NCBI GenBank assembly: GCA_965365445.1
Contig: CBDUBS010000039.1
Span: 1-25,077, forward strand
DNA length: 25,077 bases
Direction of reading: 5' to 3'
Source of the DNA: CBDUBS01 sp965365445
GTDB taxonomy: Bacteria > Bacteroidota > Rhodothermia > Rhodothermales > DASSAV01
Shown: one piece after another, positions 1 through 7,973 of the stretch
Layout of the letters: every line of letters begins with the position of its first letter
How positions within the stretch are numbered: the first letter of the stretch is position 1
Program-made: the position numbers and the translations under genes
Notes under the pieces: generated by a model
The model's database searches: none
Told to the model about the DNA's origin: nothing
Seen by the model: the letters and a program-made list of their open reading frames with translations, nothing else

Positions 1-227
1 CCTCCGGTCGAGGCCGTTCCGAGGGCAGAAATGCCTGTCGCGTAGAGGCCTCGTCAGGGCTTCCGCATCGGTTGGTTTGGCGGCTTCGCCTGCTGCGGTC
101 GGGGAAGGGTTGAGTGCATCCGCCGAGCCGTTTCAAGCTATATCCTCGGGCCGTTGTTGTCAACCCGCCCTTGCTTCCGGGACGTGACGCACGCTGCACG
201 CTCTTTCCATTCTTTTCCTGTACGGTT
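1..227. other. Upstream non-coding stretch at window edge
   Basis: No supported gene lies here. In frame 1 the first 14 codons are open and end in TAG at 43-45, so they could be the tail of a gene entering from outside the window, but this is too short to judge. The rest contains only small G+C-rich hairpins such as GGCG-GCTT-CGCC near 79-90. A GTG at 114 is in frame with the sulfatase, but the 38 codons it would add carry no recognisable domain and precede the true signal peptide. Confidence 0.3.
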
Positions 228-1682
228 ATGAAGCCCTTTGTATCGTTGCTGTTACTGCTCGTTCTATCGGTGATATACGTTGGGCCGGTCGCGGCCCAAC
301 GGCCCAACATCATCCTCATCATTGCCGACGACATGGGCTGGGATGCTACCAGCGTATACGGCCACCCCACCGCACGCACACCCGGTTTGCAGCGCCTGGC
401 CAACGAAGGCATCCGGTTCGATCGCGCTTTCGTAACGACGAGTTCGTGCAGTCCCAGTCGTTCGAGCATCATCACGGGCCGCTACCCGCACAACACCGGA
501 GCCGAGCAATTGCACTGGCCGCTGCCCGCCGGCCAGACCACCTTCGTGGAGCTGTTGCAGGAAGCCGGCTATTGGACGGCTGCCGCCGGGAAGTGGCATC
601 TGGGCGACGAAATCCGGGACCGGTTCGACGTGATCAAGGAGGGAAAACCTTCGGCCGGGAAACAATCCGGTCAGAGTCCCAATGATACCATGCCGGGCGG
701 AGGCGATTCCAGTGGAGCGGAGGAGTGGGTGGATCTGCTCAGGGAGCGGCCTGTCGACCAGCCGTTTTTCCTCTGGCTGGCCTCCTTCGATCCACACCGG
801 CCGTACGCACCGAACGCCATTGCCGACCCCTACCGGCCGCAGGACGTTTTCGTACCTCCTTACCTTCCCGATACACCGGAGGTGCGCGCCGACCTTGCCC
901 TGTACTACGATGAGGTGACCCGGCTCGATATGTACGTAGGCCGGGTGCTGGACGAACTGGAGCGGCAGGATATTGCCGAAAATACGCTGGTCCTTTTCAT
1001 CAGCGATAACGGGATGCCCTTTCCCCGGGCCAAGACCTCGGTTTACGACAGCGGCATCCGCACCCCGTTCATTGCCCGCTGGCCCCGCCGCATACGGCCG
1101 GGGAGCGTTTCCGCCGCCCTGGTCAGCACCGTGGACCTCGCGCCGACGTTCACCGAGATCGCCGGACTGACCCGGCCCCCTGCATTCCAGGGAAGCAGCC
1201 TTACGCCGCTGCTCTACGGAGGATCGCAGCCGGTTCGTAATTTCGTTTTCGCGGAGAAGAACTGGCACGATTTCGACGACCGGGTTCGCGCGGTCCGGTC
1301 GGACCGGTACAAGTACATACGCAACGATTACCTGGACATCACGAATAGCCCCCCCGCCGATGCATTGCGTAGTCCGACGTTCGCCGATATGCGCCGGCTG
1401 CGGGACGAGGGCGCTCTGACGGAAGCCCAACGTGCCATATTCCTCCTTCCCCGACCTCGTGAGGAACTATACGACCTGTGGGAAGACCCTGAAGAGGTCC
1501 ACAACTTGGCGGGGGATGCTTTTTACCTTTCCGTGCTGGAGCGACTTCGCGGCGAGCTGGACAGGTGGCAACGGCAAACCGGCGATATCATGCCGGCGCA
1601 GCGCACCCCGGACGAATTCGACCGGGAAACGGGGGTGAAACTGCCCAACCAGAAATTGCCCCGAACGCCTCCCAAACCATGA
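228..1682 (+). CDS. Secreted type I sulfatase (heparan-N-sulfatase-like, S1 family)
   Basis: Arylsulfatase-superfamily enzyme (484 aa) that hydrolyses sulfate groups, probably from a glycan outside the cytoplasm. The ATG at 228 is chosen because it directly precedes a clean Sec signal peptide (residues 1-23, ending VAA-Q). Metal ligands D34-D35 follow in IIADDMG. The formylglycine motif is C74-S-P-S-R78, the Cys form. GKWHLG (121-126) and DNG with a lysine at about 269 (DNGMPFPRAK) complete the active-site set. The segment from DNG to the SGIRTPF stretch resembles the N-sulfoglucosamine sulfohydrolase-like branch; this assignment is from memory, and the substrate is inference. Cys-to-formylglycine maturation needs an FGE or anSME enzyme, which is not in the window. 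The stop codon overlaps the next gene's possible start as ATGA, suggesting one operon with coupled translation. Confidence 0.93.
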   Translation: MKPFVSLLLLLVLSVIYVGPVAAQRPNIILIIADDMGWDATSVYGHPTARTPGLQRLANEGIRFDRAFVTTSSCSPSRSSIITGRYPHNTGAEQLHWPLPAGQTTFVELLQEAGYWTAAAGKWHLGDEIRDRFDVIKEGKPSAGKQSGQSPNDTMPGGGDSSGAEEWVDLLRERPVDQPFFLWLASFDPHRPYAPNAIADPYRPQDVFVPPYLPDTPEVRADLALYYDEVTRLDMYVGRVLDELERQDIAENTLVLFISDNGMPFPRAKTSVYDSGIRTPFIARWPRRIRPGSVSAALVSTVDLAPTFTEIAGLTRPPAFQGSSLTPLLYGGSQPVRNFVFAEKNWHDFDDRVRAVRSDRYKYIRNDYLDITNSPPADALRSPTFADMRRLRDEGALTEAQRAIFLLPRPREELYDLWEDPEEVHNLAGDAFYLSVLERLRGELDRWQRQTGDIMPAQRTPDEFDRETGVKLPNQKLPRTPPKP

Positions 1683-1708
1683 ACCGTTCTATATACGGAA
1701 AGAAGTTT

Positions 1709-2857
1709 ATGCCCGCTTCGATAGATCGCAGAGCCTTTCTCCGTACCGCTACGGTCCTGTTCTCCTCCGCTCCGCTTACCGGGCGCAGGGCTGCCGGGCC
1801 ATTCGGCAATTCGTTGCCCCACTGGAGAGGATTCAATCTGCTGGATTTCTTTTCCGCCCGGGCCCCCGGTACTCCTGATCGGAGCGCCACGACCAACGAC
1901 GATCTGCGCTGGATAGCCGATTGGGGCTTCGATTTCGTCCGGCTCCCGATGGCCTATCCTCGCTATGTGCGCTACGACCCGTCCCGCCCCATCACCATCG
2001 ATGAAGTGTATCGGTTCGATACGGAGCAGGTCGAACGAATAGAAAACCTGGTATACCGCGCCAACCGCCACGGGCTGCACGTAAGCATCAATCTGCACCG
2101 GGCGCCGGGCTACTGTGTCAATGCGGGTTTTACCGAGCCGTTCAACCTGTGGCAAGATGCCGAGGCGCAACGGGCCTTCGTGCATCACTGGTCGATGTGG
2201 GCGGAGCGCTTCAAACACTTGACTCCCGATCAGATCAGCTTCGACCTGGTGAACGAGCCGAGCGCCCGAGCGGACATGAACGATCAGCACAGCGAAAGAA
2301 AACCGGTGCCGGGCGCCGTGTACCGCAAGGTAGCCGCGGATACGCTCGAGGCTATCCGCAAGCACAACCCCGATCATCGGGTCATTGCCGATGGCAACGA
2401 CGTCGGAGCCGTTCCCATCCCGGAGATAGCGGATCTGGATATCGGTCAGAGTTGCCGTGGCTACTATCCAGGTTTGATCTCCCACTACCGGGCGCCGTGG
2501 GCCGTCAAAAACCCCGAGGAATCGCCCCTGCCCCGGTGGCCGGGTGAGATGAATGGCCGGTTGTATGGCCGCGCCGACCTGGAGCGGTTCTACCAACCCT
2601 GGATCGAACTCATGCGACAGGGCGTCGGGGTTCATTGCGGAGAGTGCGGGTGTTGGAGCGCTACGCCGCATGATGTGTTTCTGGCCTGGTTCGGCGACGT
2701 ACTGGATATCCTGACCGAGAACGGCATCGGGTATGCTCTCTGGAATTTTCGGGGCGCCTTCGGCGTCCTCGATTCCGGCCGCGCCGATGTCGCCTACGAA
2801 AACTGGTACGGCCATGCGCTGGACCGCAAGCTGCTCGCCCTGCTTCAGAAACATTGA
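1709..2857 (+). CDS. Tat-exported GH5-type glycoside hydrolase (cellulase fold)
   Basis: Retaining endo-glycosidase of the GH5/clan A TIM-barrel type, 382 aa from this start. The N-terminus has a twin-arginine motif, DRRAFLRT (residues 6-13), followed by a hydrophobic stretch, so Tat export is likely. Clan A markers are the acid/base in VNEP (E183), H130 in the strand ending INLHR, the probable nucleophile E312 in HCGECG, and W345 in ALWNFRG. Two starts are possible: ATG 1679, which overlaps the sulfatase stop as ATGA, and ATG 1709, ten codons later and preceded by GGAAAGAAG. I prefer 1709 because of the ribosome site and signal-peptide geometry, but 1679 is credible. Substrate is unknown; pairing with a sulfatase suggests a sulfated or mixed polysaccharide. 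Confidence 0.88.
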   Translation: MPASIDRRAFLRTATVLFSSAPLTGRRAAGPFGNSLPHWRGFNLLDFFSARAPGTPDRSATTNDDLRWIADWGFDFVRLPMAYPRYVRYDPSRPITIDEVYRFDTEQVERIENLVYRANRHGLHVSINLHRAPGYCVNAGFTEPFNLWQDAEAQRAFVHHWSMWAERFKHLTPDQISFDLVNEPSARADMNDQHSERKPVPGAVYRKVAADTLEAIRKHNPDHRVIADGNDVGAVPIPEIADLDIGQSCRGYYPGLISHYRAPWAVKNPEESPLPRWPGEMNGRLYGRADLERFYQPWIELMRQGVGVHCGECGCWSATPHDVFLAWFGDVLDILTENGIGYALWNFRGAFGVLDSGRADVAYENWYGHALDRKLLALLQKH

Positions 2858-2972
2858 TGCTTCCCGGGCTCCGAAATGACCCCTGGTTCTCCGGGGCGTT
2901 ACAGCCGTTTCCCAACCCGGCCGGCGCCTGGCAGGTAGATTGACGGCACTTCTTCACTTCGCCCCCGGCCCG

Positions 2973-4607
2973 ATGATAGAGGACCTCTGGTACAAGAACG
3001 CTGCTTTCTACAGCCTGGATGTCGAGACCTTCGCCGACGGCAACGGCGACGGCGTAGGCGACTTCGTGGGCCTGACCGACCGGCTGGATTACCTGCATTC
3101 GCTGGGCATCGATGTGCTCTGGCTGGGGCCGTTTCAGCCTTCCCCGCAGCGCGACAACGGATACGACGTATCCGACCATTACGGCGTCGATCCCCGGTAC
3201 GGCTCACCCGGCGACCTCGTGGAATTCATGCACCAGGCACGCCGCCGGGGCATCAAGGTGGTGATGGATCTCGTAGTAAACCACACCTCGGTAGACCACC
3301 GCTGGTTTCAGGAGGCGCGCAGCGACCCGGATTCGCCATTCCATGACTGGTACATCTGGTCGAAAAAGCGGCCGAAGGACTGGAACGAGGGAATGGTGTT
3401 TCCCGGCGTGCAGGAGTCTACCTGGACCTACGACCGGAAAGCAAAGGCCTACTACTACCACCGCTTCTACGAGCACCAGCCCGACCTGAACATGGATAAC
3501 CCCAACGTACGGCGGGAGGTGCGCCGAATCATGGGGTTCTGGCTCGAACTGGGGGTGGCCGGCTTCCGTGTCGATGCGGTGCCCTTCGTCATCGAGTCCA
3601 CGGTGCCCGGAAAAAGCCAGGGCATACACCACTTCGACTATCTGACGGCGATGCGGCAGTTTCTTCAATGGCGCGTGGGCGATGCCGTTCTGCTCGGAGA
3701 GGCCAATGTGCTTCCGAAGGAAACGAAAGAGTACTTCGGGGCCGGCTCGGGCAGCGGCCTCCATATGATGTTCAATTTTTTCGTCAACCAGCACCTGTTT
3801 TATGCCCTCGCCACGTCCGACATAGGACCGCTGAAACAGGCGCTCGACGCAACCCGGGGCATCCCCGAAACCGGGCAGTGGGCGCAGTTCCTGCGGAATC
3901 ACGACGAACTCGACCTGGGCCGCCTGACCGATGACCAGCGTAAAGGGGTGTTCGAGCGCTTCGGCCCGGAAGCGCAGATGCAGCTTTACGACCGGGGTAT
4001 CCGCCGCCGCCTCGCCCCGATGCTGGGCGACCGGAGGCACATCGAGCTGGCCTACAGCCTCATGTTCTCGCTCCCCGGCTCGCCGGTGCTTTACTACGGC
4101 GAGGAAATCGGTATGGGCGACGATCTTTCGCTCAAGGAGCGGGAGGCCGTCCGCACTCCGATGCAGTGGTCCGATGCTCCGAATGCGGGCTTCACGGCGT
4201 GCGACGACCCTGTCGCTCCCGTGATCGACCAGGGGGTGTACAGCTACCGGCACATCAACGTCGAGGCGCAGCGACATGACAAGGATTCACTGCTTAACTG
4301 GATGGCGGGGATGTTGCGCACCCGCAAGGAAAGCCCGGAGATTGGTTGGGGCGATTGGAAGATGCTCGATCCGGCCTGTCCGACGGCGCTGGCCATGCAC
4401 TACCGGTGGGACGACCGCACCCTCATCACGGTGCACAACTTCGACGAACGTCCCCACGAGATGAGACTGGAGATCGAGGACAAGGGGACGCTGGTGGACC
4501 AGATCAGCGGCGCGCGCTACGCCATTCCCGAAAACGGCCGGGTGCATTTCCCGCTCGAGGCGCAGGGGTATGCCTGGTTCCGGGTGGATGACTTTACCCT
4601 TCGCTAA
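2973..4607 (+). CDS. GH13 alpha-amylase/trehalose synthase-like enzyme
   Basis: Cytoplasmic glucan-active enzyme (544 aa, no signal peptide). The start at ATG 2973 matches the usual beginning of this family (M, acidic residue, LWYKNA); a TTG at 2940 with an AGG nearby is an alternative. GH13 regions are visible: DLVVNH (about 99-104), GFRVDAVP with nucleophile D201, LLGEAN with acid/base E243, and FLRNHDEL with D311. The wording of these motifs and the C-terminal TVHNF domain place it close to trehalose synthase (TreS, maltose to trehalose). However, it belongs to a set of about 540-residue alpha-amylase family proteins whose activity I cannot assign, so treS is not given as a symbol. It follows the GH5 gene by 115 bases, with a weak hairpin between them. 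It could process oligoglucosides or make trehalose. Confidence 0.9.
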   Translation: MIEDLWYKNAAFYSLDVETFADGNGDGVGDFVGLTDRLDYLHSLGIDVLWLGPFQPSPQRDNGYDVSDHYGVDPRYGSPGDLVEFMHQARRRGIKVVMDLVVNHTSVDHRWFQEARSDPDSPFHDWYIWSKKRPKDWNEGMVFPGVQESTWTYDRKAKAYYYHRFYEHQPDLNMDNPNVRREVRRIMGFWLELGVAGFRVDAVPFVIESTVPGKSQGIHHFDYLTAMRQFLQWRVGDAVLLGEANVLPKETKEYFGAGSGSGLHMMFNFFVNQHLFYALATSDIGPLKQALDATRGIPETGQWAQFLRNHDELDLGRLTDDQRKGVFERFGPEAQMQLYDRGIRRRLAPMLGDRRHIELAYSLMFSLPGSPVLYYGEEIGMGDDLSLKEREAVRTPMQWSDAPNAGFTACDDPVAPVIDQGVYSYRHINVEAQRHDKDSLLNWMAGMLRTRKESPEIGWGDWKMLDPACPTALAMHYRWDDRTLITVHNFDERPHEMRLEIEDKGTLVDQISGARYAIPENGRVHFPLEAQGYAWFRVDDFTLR

Positions 4608-4725
4608 CCCCGGCGCGTCGTATTGCGCTGCGATCTGCCCTGCGCCCCGTAAGGGATTGCGCCAGACCGCTGCGCGTCACTATCCTACACCGCCTACTTT
4701 CCTCTGACCGGCGCCGATTACTTCC

Positions 4726-6288
4726 ATGGCCGCTCGTATACGCTTAGTCCTTCTCGCTCTCCTGCTGTTCGCTCCGGCTGCGATTTCGCAGCCAATTCGG
4801 GATATCGAGCCGTTCATTACCGAGGTCCGTTCCACCTTTGAAGTACCGGGCCTTGCGCTCGCCGTCGTCAAGGACGGCCGGGTCGTGCTGGCACAGGGGT
4901 TCGGGGTGAAGGATGTGGGCACGGGGGAGGGGGTGACCTCCGAAACCCTCTTTGGCATCGCGTCCAACTCGAAGGCCTTTACGGGCGCCGCCCTGGGCAT
5001 CCTCGTAGAGCAGGGCAAGCTGGAGTGGGACCGCCCGGTAGTGGATTACATGCCCTGGTTTCAGCTATCGGACCCCTACGTTTCCCGCGAGCTTACCGTA
5101 CGCGATCTGCTCGTGCACCGCAGCGGGCTCAGCCTGGGCGCGGGCGACCTGCTCTGGTGGCCCGCCACCGACCTTGGCAGTAAGGACATAACGCTTCGCT
5201 TGCGGCATGTACCCCTTTCGACTTCGTTCCGGTCGGCCTATGCCTACGACAACGTGCTGTACGTCGCGGCGGGGATGCTCATTCAGGAGGTAACCGGCCG
5301 GACGTGGGAACAGTTCGTTGCCGAACACATCCTGCAGCCCGTCGGAATGGACGGTGTGAAAATAGGGCCGACCGCAGCGCTGGCTTCTCCCGACGTGGCT
5401 TTGCCGCACGCTCCGGTGGAGGGCCGGGTGCGCCGGGTTCCCCCTTTCATGGGCGAAAATGCCAATGCCGCCGCCGGGCTGTATGCGGGCGCCGACGACA
5501 TGGCTCGCTGGATGATCGCGCTGCTCGATTCGGGAAGGGTAAGCCCGGAGAAGCGGCTTTTCACTCCCGGTACGACGAAAGCGCTCTGGTCGCTGGTCAC
5601 CCCGTTGCCCATCGGAGATCCCACGCCCGGCCTCGAAGTCCTTACGCCGAACTTCTCGGGGTATGGCCTGGGCTTCTTCGTGAAGGACTACAGGGGGAAG
5701 AAAATCGTAACGCATACCGGCGGCCTGCCCGGCTACGTCTCTCAGGTAACGCTGGTCCCGGAGATGAAGCTGGGGATAGCCGTACTCACCAACCAGGAAT
5801 CGGGGGCCGCCTTTACCACCATTACGCAGCAAATACTGGACGCCTATCTCGGCGCTTCCGAAGTGGACTGGCTGCGCGTGATGCGCGAACGGAACGAACG
5901 TTACCTGCGTCGAATGGCTGAAGTCGAGGCCGCCATCGCGGCCGCCCGCGACAGCACCGCCCGGCCCTCCCTCGGCCTGCCGTCATACGTTGGTGTCTAC
6001 ACTGACCCCTGGTATGGAGACGTCGTCGTTTACCCGGAAAACGACGAGCTGCGGATACGCTTCGCGCATACGCCCTGGCTCATCGGGGACCTCCTGCCCT
6101 GGCAATACGACACCTTCGTCGCCCGTTGGGACGACCGGGCCGTCCGAGCCGATGCCTTCGTCACGTTTTCGCTGAATCCGGACGGCAGCATCCGATCCGT
6201 AGCCATGGAGCCCGTATCGCCCGCTACCGACTTCAGCTTCGATTTTCAGGACCTTGATTTGAAACCGGCCGCAGACCGGCAACGGTAG
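4726..6288 (+). CDS. Exported serine hydrolase, beta-lactamase/PBP class C fold with DUF3471-like C-terminus
   Basis: Active-site serine enzyme (520 aa) of the AmpC/EstB/D-aminopeptidase superfamily. Residues 1-21 form a Sec signal peptide (ending AIS-Q), so it acts in the periplasm or outside. The catalytic triad of motifs is present: S80-x-x-K83 (SNSK), Y174-x-N176 (YDN) and H330-T-G-G333 in place of KTG. After about residue 365 comes a helical linker, and then a beta-rich region (about 425-515, GVYTDPWYGDVVVY) resembling DUF3471/lipocalin-like tails of this family. Members hydrolyse esters, amides or D-peptides, and the sequence does not say which. It is separated from the GH13 gene by 118 bases without a clear terminator. 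A true antibiotic-degrading beta-lactamase is unlikely given the length and tail. Confidence 0.92.
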   Translation: MAARIRLVLLALLLFAPAAISQPIRDIEPFITEVRSTFEVPGLALAVVKDGRVVLAQGFGVKDVGTGEGVTSETLFGIASNSKAFTGAALGILVEQGKLEWDRPVVDYMPWFQLSDPYVSRELTVRDLLVHRSGLSLGAGDLLWWPATDLGSKDITLRLRHVPLSTSFRSAYAYDNVLYVAAGMLIQEVTGRTWEQFVAEHILQPVGMDGVKIGPTAALASPDVALPHAPVEGRVRRVPPFMGENANAAAGLYAGADDMARWMIALLDSGRVSPEKRLFTPGTTKALWSLVTPLPIGDPTPGLEVLTPNFSGYGLGFFVKDYRGKKIVTHTGGLPGYVSQVTLVPEMKLGIAVLTNQESGAAFTTITQQILDAYLGASEVDWLRVMRERNERYLRRMAEVEAAIAAARDSTARPSLGLPSYVGVYTDPWYGDVVVYPENDELRIRFAHTPWLIGDLLPWQYDTFVARWDDRAVRADAFVTFSLNPDGSIRSVAMEPVSPATDFSFDFQDLDLKPAADRQR

Positions 6289-6393
6289 CCGGGCAATCCA
6301 TCAAAGTCTGTTCGATACGATGAAGACGCCATCGAGAAAGGTACCTCCATTCCTAACGGGATGATCTGGAACCGAACACAGCATTGGGAGAAG

Positions 6394-6447
6394 ATGAGTA
6401 AATCGGCTATCCGACCGTACTTAGTCAGGCTGGCCTCCTTCGTGTAG
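6394..6447 (+). CDS. Possible 17-codon leader ORF before the UroD-like gene
   Basis: An ATG at 6394 preceded by GGAG (6387-6390, a short three-base spacer) opens 17 codons ending in TAG at 6445-6447, only four bases before the ATG of the next gene. The peptide would be basic and hydrophobic (contains RPYLVRLASFV). It has no homologue I recognise and is too short for composition to prove coding. If translated, it would most likely couple translation into the downstream gene, whose own start lacks a clear ribosome site. Confidence 0.2.
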   Translation: MSKSAIRPYLVRLASFV

Positions 6448-6451
6448 ACCC

Positions 6452-7489
6452 ATGTCGCTACCCCAGCCTTGGAACGATTTTCTGACCGCCGCCCGTGGCG
6501 GCATCCCCGACCGGATTCCGGTCGCTTTGATCATCGATAGTCCCTGGCTGCCGGGCTATGCCGGGATGAATACCCTGGACTTCTTCCTCTACCCCGATCA
6601 GTGGCTGCGGTCGCATCTCGAGGTTCAGGAACGCTTTCCCGATGTGGTGTTTCTTCCGGGGTTCTGGGTGGAATACGGCATGGCGAACGAGCCCAGCGCT
6701 TTCGGTCCGCCGATACTGTGGAGGCCGGACGCGCCCCCGGCAATGCGACATCTGAAGCTTCCTCCCGAGGCATGGGTGGAGCTATCGCGCCCGAATCCTG
6801 AAACCGATGGCTTGATGCCGCTGGTGCTGCGGCGGCTGGAGAACCTGGAATCCGGCGAGTTGCCCGAACCGCACCGGATCCGTTTCGCCGCCGCCCGAGG
6901 CCCGCTGGCTCTGGCATCGCACGTTCTTGGAACGACGACCTTTCTGGAGGCCACGGCCGCCGAGCCGGAGGCCGTGCACGCAGCGCTCGACGTATTTACC
7001 GACACGGTGATTGCCTTTCTCAGGGCGCAGATCGAGCGCCTGCGCGAGCCCGTCGGAATTCTGGTCCTGGACGACATCCCCGGAATGCTGTCGCCGCGAG
7101 CGTTCAACCGTATTGCGCTGCCCTACCTCCAGCGCGTTTTCGAGCCGTTCGAGGGTATGGTCCGCATTTACCATAACGATACCCCGTGCAGGCACCTTCT
7201 GCCGCACATCGGGCAGTTGCACTGCGAGGTCTGGAATTTCAGTCACGAAATGGGCATAGCCGACGTAAAGGGGGCGGTGGGAAAAGGTATGGCGTTACTG
7301 GGTAATGTGGCCCCTCTCGACGTGCTGGCACGCGGAGAACCTGCCGATGTGGAACGGGCGGCCCGGCGGTGCATCGAGGAGGCTGCACCGGGAGGGGGAT
7401 TCATTCTCTCTGCGGGGGGAGGGCTTTCTCCGGGTACGACGGCGGAAAACATCGACGCGCTGGTACGGGCTGCACGCCTGGCGCATTGA
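6452..7489 (+). CDS. Uroporphyrinogen decarboxylase-superfamily protein without the canonical zinc motif
   Basis: 345-aa cytoplasmic protein of the UroD/MtaA TIM-barrel superfamily, which includes haem-pathway decarboxylases and methylcobamide-dependent methyltransferases. The superfamily is recognised from the strand-loop pattern GILVLDDIPGMLSP (about 202-215), the barrel strand with H241 (IYHNDTP), ALLGNVAP (281-288), and the C-terminal glycine-rich FILSAGGGL (318-325), followed by T-x-E-N-I-D-A. In zinc methyltransferases H241 would be part of H-x-C and the last loop would hold a Cys; here they read HND and SAGGG, so the metal site is altered. It is therefore unlikely to be HemE or a classical MtaA. 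The role is unknown. A second family member lies 1.3 kb downstream and does keep the zinc motif. Confidence 0.82.
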   Translation: MSLPQPWNDFLTAARGGIPDRIPVALIIDSPWLPGYAGMNTLDFFLYPDQWLRSHLEVQERFPDVVFLPGFWVEYGMANEPSAFGPPILWRPDAPPAMRHLKLPPEAWVELSRPNPETDGLMPLVLRRLENLESGELPEPHRIRFAAARGPLALASHVLGTTTFLEATAAEPEAVHAALDVFTDTVIAFLRAQIERLREPVGILVLDDIPGMLSPRAFNRIALPYLQRVFEPFEGMVRIYHNDTPCRHLLPHIGQLHCEVWNFSHEMGIADVKGAVGKGMALLGNVAPLDVLARGEPADVERAARRCIEEAAPGGGFILSAGGGLSPGTTAENIDALVRAARLAH

Positions 7490-7563
7490 GCGCTCGGACG
7501 GGTTGTGTCCGTCCATCCGTCGGCGAGCGATACTTTCTTCCTGTACCTCGTTAACCAGATATC

Positions 7564-7570
7564 AGGAGGA
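7564..7570 (+). promoter_or_regulatory. Strong Shine-Dalgarno site deciding the HIRAN start
   Basis: AGGAGGA lies seven bases before GTG 7578. It is the best anti-16S match noticed at any start in the window and fixes the short form of the HIRAN protein over longer in-frame alternatives reaching back to 7305. Confidence 0.8.
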
Positions 7571-7577
7571 TAGTGTT

Positions 7578-7973
7578 GTGCTTACCCGTCGTTCGTTCTT
7601 CGGCGTTTTCGGTCTTCTTGGCCTACCTGGACCATCGCGGCCGGAGCCTGCACCGCATCATCGTGTTCGATTGATCGTTACTACGATCAACGGCCTGGTC
7701 TATTATGACGGAACCCGCCGCCGTATCGCCGGATTGCGGCCTGGAGAGCGGCTCGTGCTTCGCCGCGAACCGACCAATCCGTACGACGAACGAGCCATCG
7801 AGGTATGGACCCGGCAGGGCTACAAATTGGGCTACCTGCCTCGCCGTATCAATGCCGTACCCGCCGCCCTTGCCGATCAGCAGTGGGAGCTTTCGGCCGA
7901 GGTTGCCGGGGTCGATGTGGAAAGGTGGCCCTACGACTGCATTTCGATCATGGTCTGGGGGCAGCCGGTTTGA
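7578..7973 (+). CDS. HIRAN-domain protein with a Tat-like signal sequence
   Basis: Small protein (131 aa). The GTG at 7578 is chosen because a perfect AGGAGG (7564-7569) sits 8 bases upstream and because it starts the protein with LTRRSFFGVFGLLGLPG, a twin-arginine-type signal (residues 2-18). The rest is one HIRAN domain: GLVYYDG (39-45), LRREPTNPYDERAIEV (61-76) and GYKLGYLPR (81-89), running to about residue 125. HIRAN domains in eukaryotic HLTF bind 3' DNA ends, and many bacterial stand-alone copies have no known function. An export signal on this domain is unexpected. It may be membrane-anchored by an uncleaved N-terminus. Its 3' end overlaps the convergent SGNH hydrolase by 26 bases. 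Earlier in-frame codons only read through the tail of the preceding gene in another frame. Confidence 0.85.
   Translation: MLTRRSFFGVFGLLGLPGPSRPEPAPHHRVRLIVTTINGLVYYDGTRRRIAGLRPGERLVLRREPTNPYDERAIEVWTRQGYKLGYLPRRINAVPAALADQQWELSAEVAGVDVERWPYDCISIMVWGQPV

Noticed and set aside
1523..2854. 443-codon frame on the minus strand across the GH5 gene
   Set aside because: It is antisense to a clear GH5 gene with catalytic motifs; long shadow frames are expected in G+C-rich DNA and its product shows no domain.
2880..2896. CCCC-GGGG hairpin with a bulge between the GH5 and GH13 genes
   Set aside because: Short stem, bulged T and no following T-run; not called a terminator.
4726..6288. Antibiotic-resistance beta-lactamase
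   Set aside because: SxxK, YxN and HTG motifs are shared by many esterases and peptidases; length and the DUF3471-like tail point away from AmpC.
6452..7489. Haem-pathway HemE
   Set aside because: The sequence lacks the N-terminal signature of genuine uroporphyrinogen decarboxylase and sits far from haem genes; only superfamily membership is claimed.
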